Below are positions 51,197 through 52,907 of a stretch of DNA of 52,907 bases, in pieces. Both the position numbers and the translations under genes were made by a program. The stretch is from Candidatus Hemicellulosilyticus sp. P3 (GTDB lineage Bacteria; Bacteroidota; Bacteroidia; Bacteroidales; P3). Position 1 is the stretch's first letter. Each line of letters opens with the position of its first letter. A model generated the notes under the pieces. The model did no database searches. It had not been told where the DNA came from and saw only the letters and a program-made list of their open reading frames with translations. The stretch is taken from NCBI GenBank assembly GCA_001543385.1, contig LPNH01000015.1, forward strand, positions 1-52,907, read 5' to 3'.

Positions 51197-52180
51197 TCAG
51201 GCATCGCCATAGTGGTCGGCGATGCGGTCGAGCAGCGCCAGCACCTCGTCCAGTGTGACGACGCTCACCAGCGGTATGCGGAACGCCTTGAACCCGGGCA
51301 GCCCGCGGAAATACGAGCCGTAATGCTTGCGCATCTCGAAGAGGGCGGTGCGCTCCCCCTTGAAAGCCGCGGCGGCCAGCAGGTGCCGGCGGCATACAGC
51401 CACACGCTCCGCCACGCCGACCGGGCGCTCCTCCTCGCCGCGCAGCAGCCGCTGTGTCTGTTCGAAAATCCAGGGGTTGCCGATGGCGGCGCGTCCGATC
51501 AGTATGCCGTCCACCCCGTAGCGCCGGTGTGCCTCGACAGCCTGTTGTGGAGTGGTGATGTCGCCGTTGCCTATGACCGGGATCGTCACACGCGGGTTGC
51601 GCTTCACCGCGCCGATGAGCGACCAGTCCGCCTGCCCCTGATACATCTGGGTCTTGGTGCGGCCGTGGATGCTCAGCGCCGCCACTCCCACATCCTGCAG
51701 CTGTTCCGCTAATTGTACGATAGGCTTGTCGCTGTCGTCATAGCCCAGCCGCGTCTTCACCGTCACCGGCAGTCGGCTGTGGCGCACCACCGAGGCGGTC
51801 AGCCGCAGCATCTTGGGTATATCCTTCAGAATGCCGCTGCCGGCGCCGCGTCCCGCCACCTTGCGCACAGGGCATCCCCAGTTAATGTCGATAAAATCGG
51901 GCTGCTGTGCCTCCACCGCCTCTATACATTGCAGCAGCGCCTCCTCCTCCGAGCCGAAAATCTGGATGCCGACCGGGCGCTGGCTTTCGTCGTAGCGCAT
52001 CTTGCGGTAGCTCTTCTCCGCCTCGTGGTTGATTGCCTCCGCGGCCACAAACTCGGTCACAATCAAGTCGGCGCCGAACTCCTTGCACAGGTTGCGGAAC
52101 GGCAGATCAGTGATATCGTCCATCGGTGACAGCCCGACGACACAATATTTTTGCGGCCAAAACGTAATATTACTGTTCAC
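51197..52180 (-). CDS. dusB: tRNA-dihydrouridine synthase (DusB-like)
   Basis: 327 aa, starting with GTG at 52180. FMN enzyme reducing uridines in the tRNA D loop. SPMDDITDLPFR replaces the usual APMAGVTD-type start; the catalytic cysteine is in NWGCPVRKVAGRGAGSGIL (~residue 98); KTRLGYDD, SIHGRTKTQMYQGQADW and NGDITTPQQA follow. Which uridine is modified is not certain, so the dusB label is by overall similarity. Divergent from cdd with 44 bp between them. Confidence 0.92.
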   Translation of the reverse strand: MNSNITFWPQKYCVVGLSPMDDITDLPFRNLCKEFGADLIVTEFVAAEAINHEAEKSYRKMRYDESQRPVGIQIFGSEEEALLQCIEAVEAQQPDFIDINWGCPVRKVAGRGAGSGILKDIPKMLRLTASVVRHSRLPVTVKTRLGYDDSDKPIVQLAEQLQDVGVAALSIHGRTKTQMYQGQADWSLIGAVKRNPRVTIPVIGNGDITTPQQAVEAHRRYGVDGILIGRAAIGNPWIFEQTQRLLRGEEERPVGVAERVAVCRRHLLAAAAFKGERTALFEMRKHYGSYFRGLPGFKAFRIPLVSVVTLDEVLALLDRIADHYGDA

Positions 52181-52206
52181 ACACGTGCAGATGTGACAAA
52201 GCGTTG

Positions 52207-52214
52207 CAAAAATA
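52207..52214 (-). promoter_or_regulatory. -7 box for dusB
   Basis: TATTTTTG on the - strand, 26 bp before the GTG start at 52180. Confidence 0.5.
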
Positions 52215-52224
52215 CAAATTTATT

Positions 52225-52695
52225 ATGGAAAAAAGCCGCACCATCCGCTACCGCGAATACGACAGCCTCGCCCAGCTCCCCGACCCGCTGCGCCGTCTGA
52301 TGGAGGCTGCCGTTGCCGCCGCCGACACCGCCCATGCCCCCTACTCGCGCTTTCGTGTAGGCAGCGCCGTGCTGCTTGCCGACGGCACCGTCGTGCCGGG
52401 CTCCAACCAGGAGAATGTGGCCTACCCTTCGGGGCTCTGCGCCGAGCGCACCGCCCTCTTCGCCGCCGCCGCGCTGCACCCCGGCGTGGCGGTGGAGCAC
52501 CTCTGTGTGGTGGCACGCGATGCGGAGGGCCGCCTCGTCGAAGCCTCGCCTTGCGGCGCCTGCCTGCAGGTGCTGTCCGAGACGCGCCGCCGCCAGCCCG
52601 ACCCCGTCGGCGTCACCCTCTGGCTCGCCGGCGGCCGCCTGCGCCAGTTCGACGACGTCGACAGCCTCCTCCCCTTCTCCTTCCAACAGCCGTAA
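52225..52695 (+). CDS. cdd: Cytidine deaminase
   Basis: 156 aa from ATG 52225. It deaminates cytidine and deoxycytidine for pyrimidine salvage. Zinc-site motifs: CAERTALFAAAA with the catalytic Glu (~residue 73) and SPCGACLQVLSE (~residue 111); YSRFRVGSAVLL and GSNQENVAYPSGL precede them. Normal length for the tetrameric class. Followed by a strong hairpin. Confidence 0.95.
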   Translation: MEKSRTIRYREYDSLAQLPDPLRRLMEAAVAAADTAHAPYSRFRVGSAVLLADGTVVPGSNQENVAYPSGLCAERTALFAAAALHPGVAVEHLCVVARDAEGRLVEASPCGACLQVLSETRRRQPDPVGVTLWLAGGRLRQFDDVDSLLPFSFQQP

Positions 52696-52744
52696 AATAC
52701 CCCCTTCTCCTTTCCCTACTTCCGGGCGGCGGCCGGTGCCGGCC

Positions 52745-52775
52745 TGACGCTCCGTTGCGCGGCAACGGGGCGTCA
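52745..52775. terminator. Hairpin after cdd
   Basis: 14-bp stem with one G-U pair (52745-52758 with 52762-52775) and a three-base loop. No U run follows, so it may act as an mRNA 3' end stabiliser or a bidirectional stop. Confidence 0.55.
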
Positions 52776-52788
52776 TTAACTCCCCCGC

Positions 52789-52817
52789 TTGCTCGTTAAG
52801 TTTTTTTCGTACCTTTG
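52789..52817 (+). promoter_or_regulatory. Promoter reading out of the window
   Basis: TTG (52789-52791), 18-bp spacer, TACCTTTG (52810-52817). The downstream 90 bp to the window end contain no start codon with a long frame but two perfect hairpins (CCTG-CTAA-CAGG at 52841-52852; GCCGGC-CAGC-GCCGGC at 52856-52871). The transcript may be a structured RNA or a long leader. Confidence 0.6.
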
Positions 52818-52907
52818 CATCGTCATTCCACTCGCCGAAGCCTGCTAACAGGTTCGCCGGCCAGCGCCGGCAAGTCTGGAACAAGGGTCAAGCGGGCGGG
52901 TGGCAAA

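Noticed and set aside
52177..52884. 235-codon frame antisense to cdd
   Set aside because: cdd is well supported by both zinc motifs; the antisense frame is a GC-rich shadow that also covers the terminator and outgoing promoter.

Overview
This window reads as chromosome from a member of the Bacteroidota, most likely order Bacteroidales. The pointers are: promoters of the TTG/TTTG - about 19-20 bp - TAnnTTTG type in front of many genes and tRNAs; a serine palmitoyltransferase (sphingolipid synthesis); a protein with a type IX secretion C-terminal domain; DUF4290 next to murA; DUF4175; a Bacteroidetes-type glutaminyl cyclase; and secreted proteins whose predicted signal peptidase cut leaves an N-terminal glutamine. 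Coding DNA looks GC-rich and the intergenic stretches are AT-rich. I could not fix family or genus.

Layout. 1-3.6 kb is a patchy region: the tail of a truncated CDS, two tRNA-Ala genes, a complete IS4-family element with perfect 21-bp inverted repeats that has cut the 3' end off a YoeB-type toxin gene (its antitoxin survives), and a truncated RND-efflux adaptor. 3.6-7.6 kb (+) is a conserved run: small coiled-coil protein, zapA, a structured RNA that I read as 6S RNA, rny, lgt, gpmA. A small phage-type gene and three tRNAs (Ser, Pro, Arg) follow. 8.4-14.1 kb (-) holds a flippase, a VWA membrane protein, manA, a thioredoxin-fold protein and a small lipoprotein. 14.2-16.5 kb (+) holds a small membrane protein, efp, glutaminyl cyclase and a Rieske-like lipoprotein. 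16.5-25.4 kb (-) is one long tight array: DUF4290, murA, cpsB-type phosphatase, purB, ABC exporter, T9SS cargo, nadK, arginase-like protein. rluA-type synthase and nadA follow on the same strand.

At about 27.4-27.85 kb there is a 470-bp AT-rich gap with inverted repeats between divergent nadA and rpiB. Genes for roughly 19 kb to its left are mostly on the - strand and for about 16-20 kb to its right mostly on the + strand. A perfect ParB site (parS) lies 1 kb to the left and a 15/16 match 8.5 kb to the right. Together these suggest an origin-proximal region, possibly oriC itself, though no dnaA is present. To the right are rpiB, the sphingolipid genes (spt, a GNAT-like protein, an SDR), DUF4175, an RsbW-like ATPase, ybeY, mnmG, two identical tRNA-Lys genes, a TPR protein, rsmA, a MntP-like membrane protein, a MATE exporter, a U32 protein, aroB, aspartokinase, smpB, TSCPD protein, lemA, TPM protein, dusB and cdd.

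How the genes fit together: most are housekeeping (cell division, envelope precursors, RNA modification, translation rescue, NAD and purine synthesis). Envelope themes recur: Lgt and several lipoproteins, MurA with Asp in place of the fosfomycin-target Cys, sphingolipid synthesis, a flippase, T9SS cargo, and a glutaminyl cyclase whose likely substrates (proteins starting with Gln after signal cleavage) are encoded in the same window. I found no CRISPR array, restriction system or obvious new defence system. The points I rate highest are the 6S-like RNA, the parS/origin signals, the IS-broken toxin, the sphingolipid cluster and several families with altered catalytic residues.
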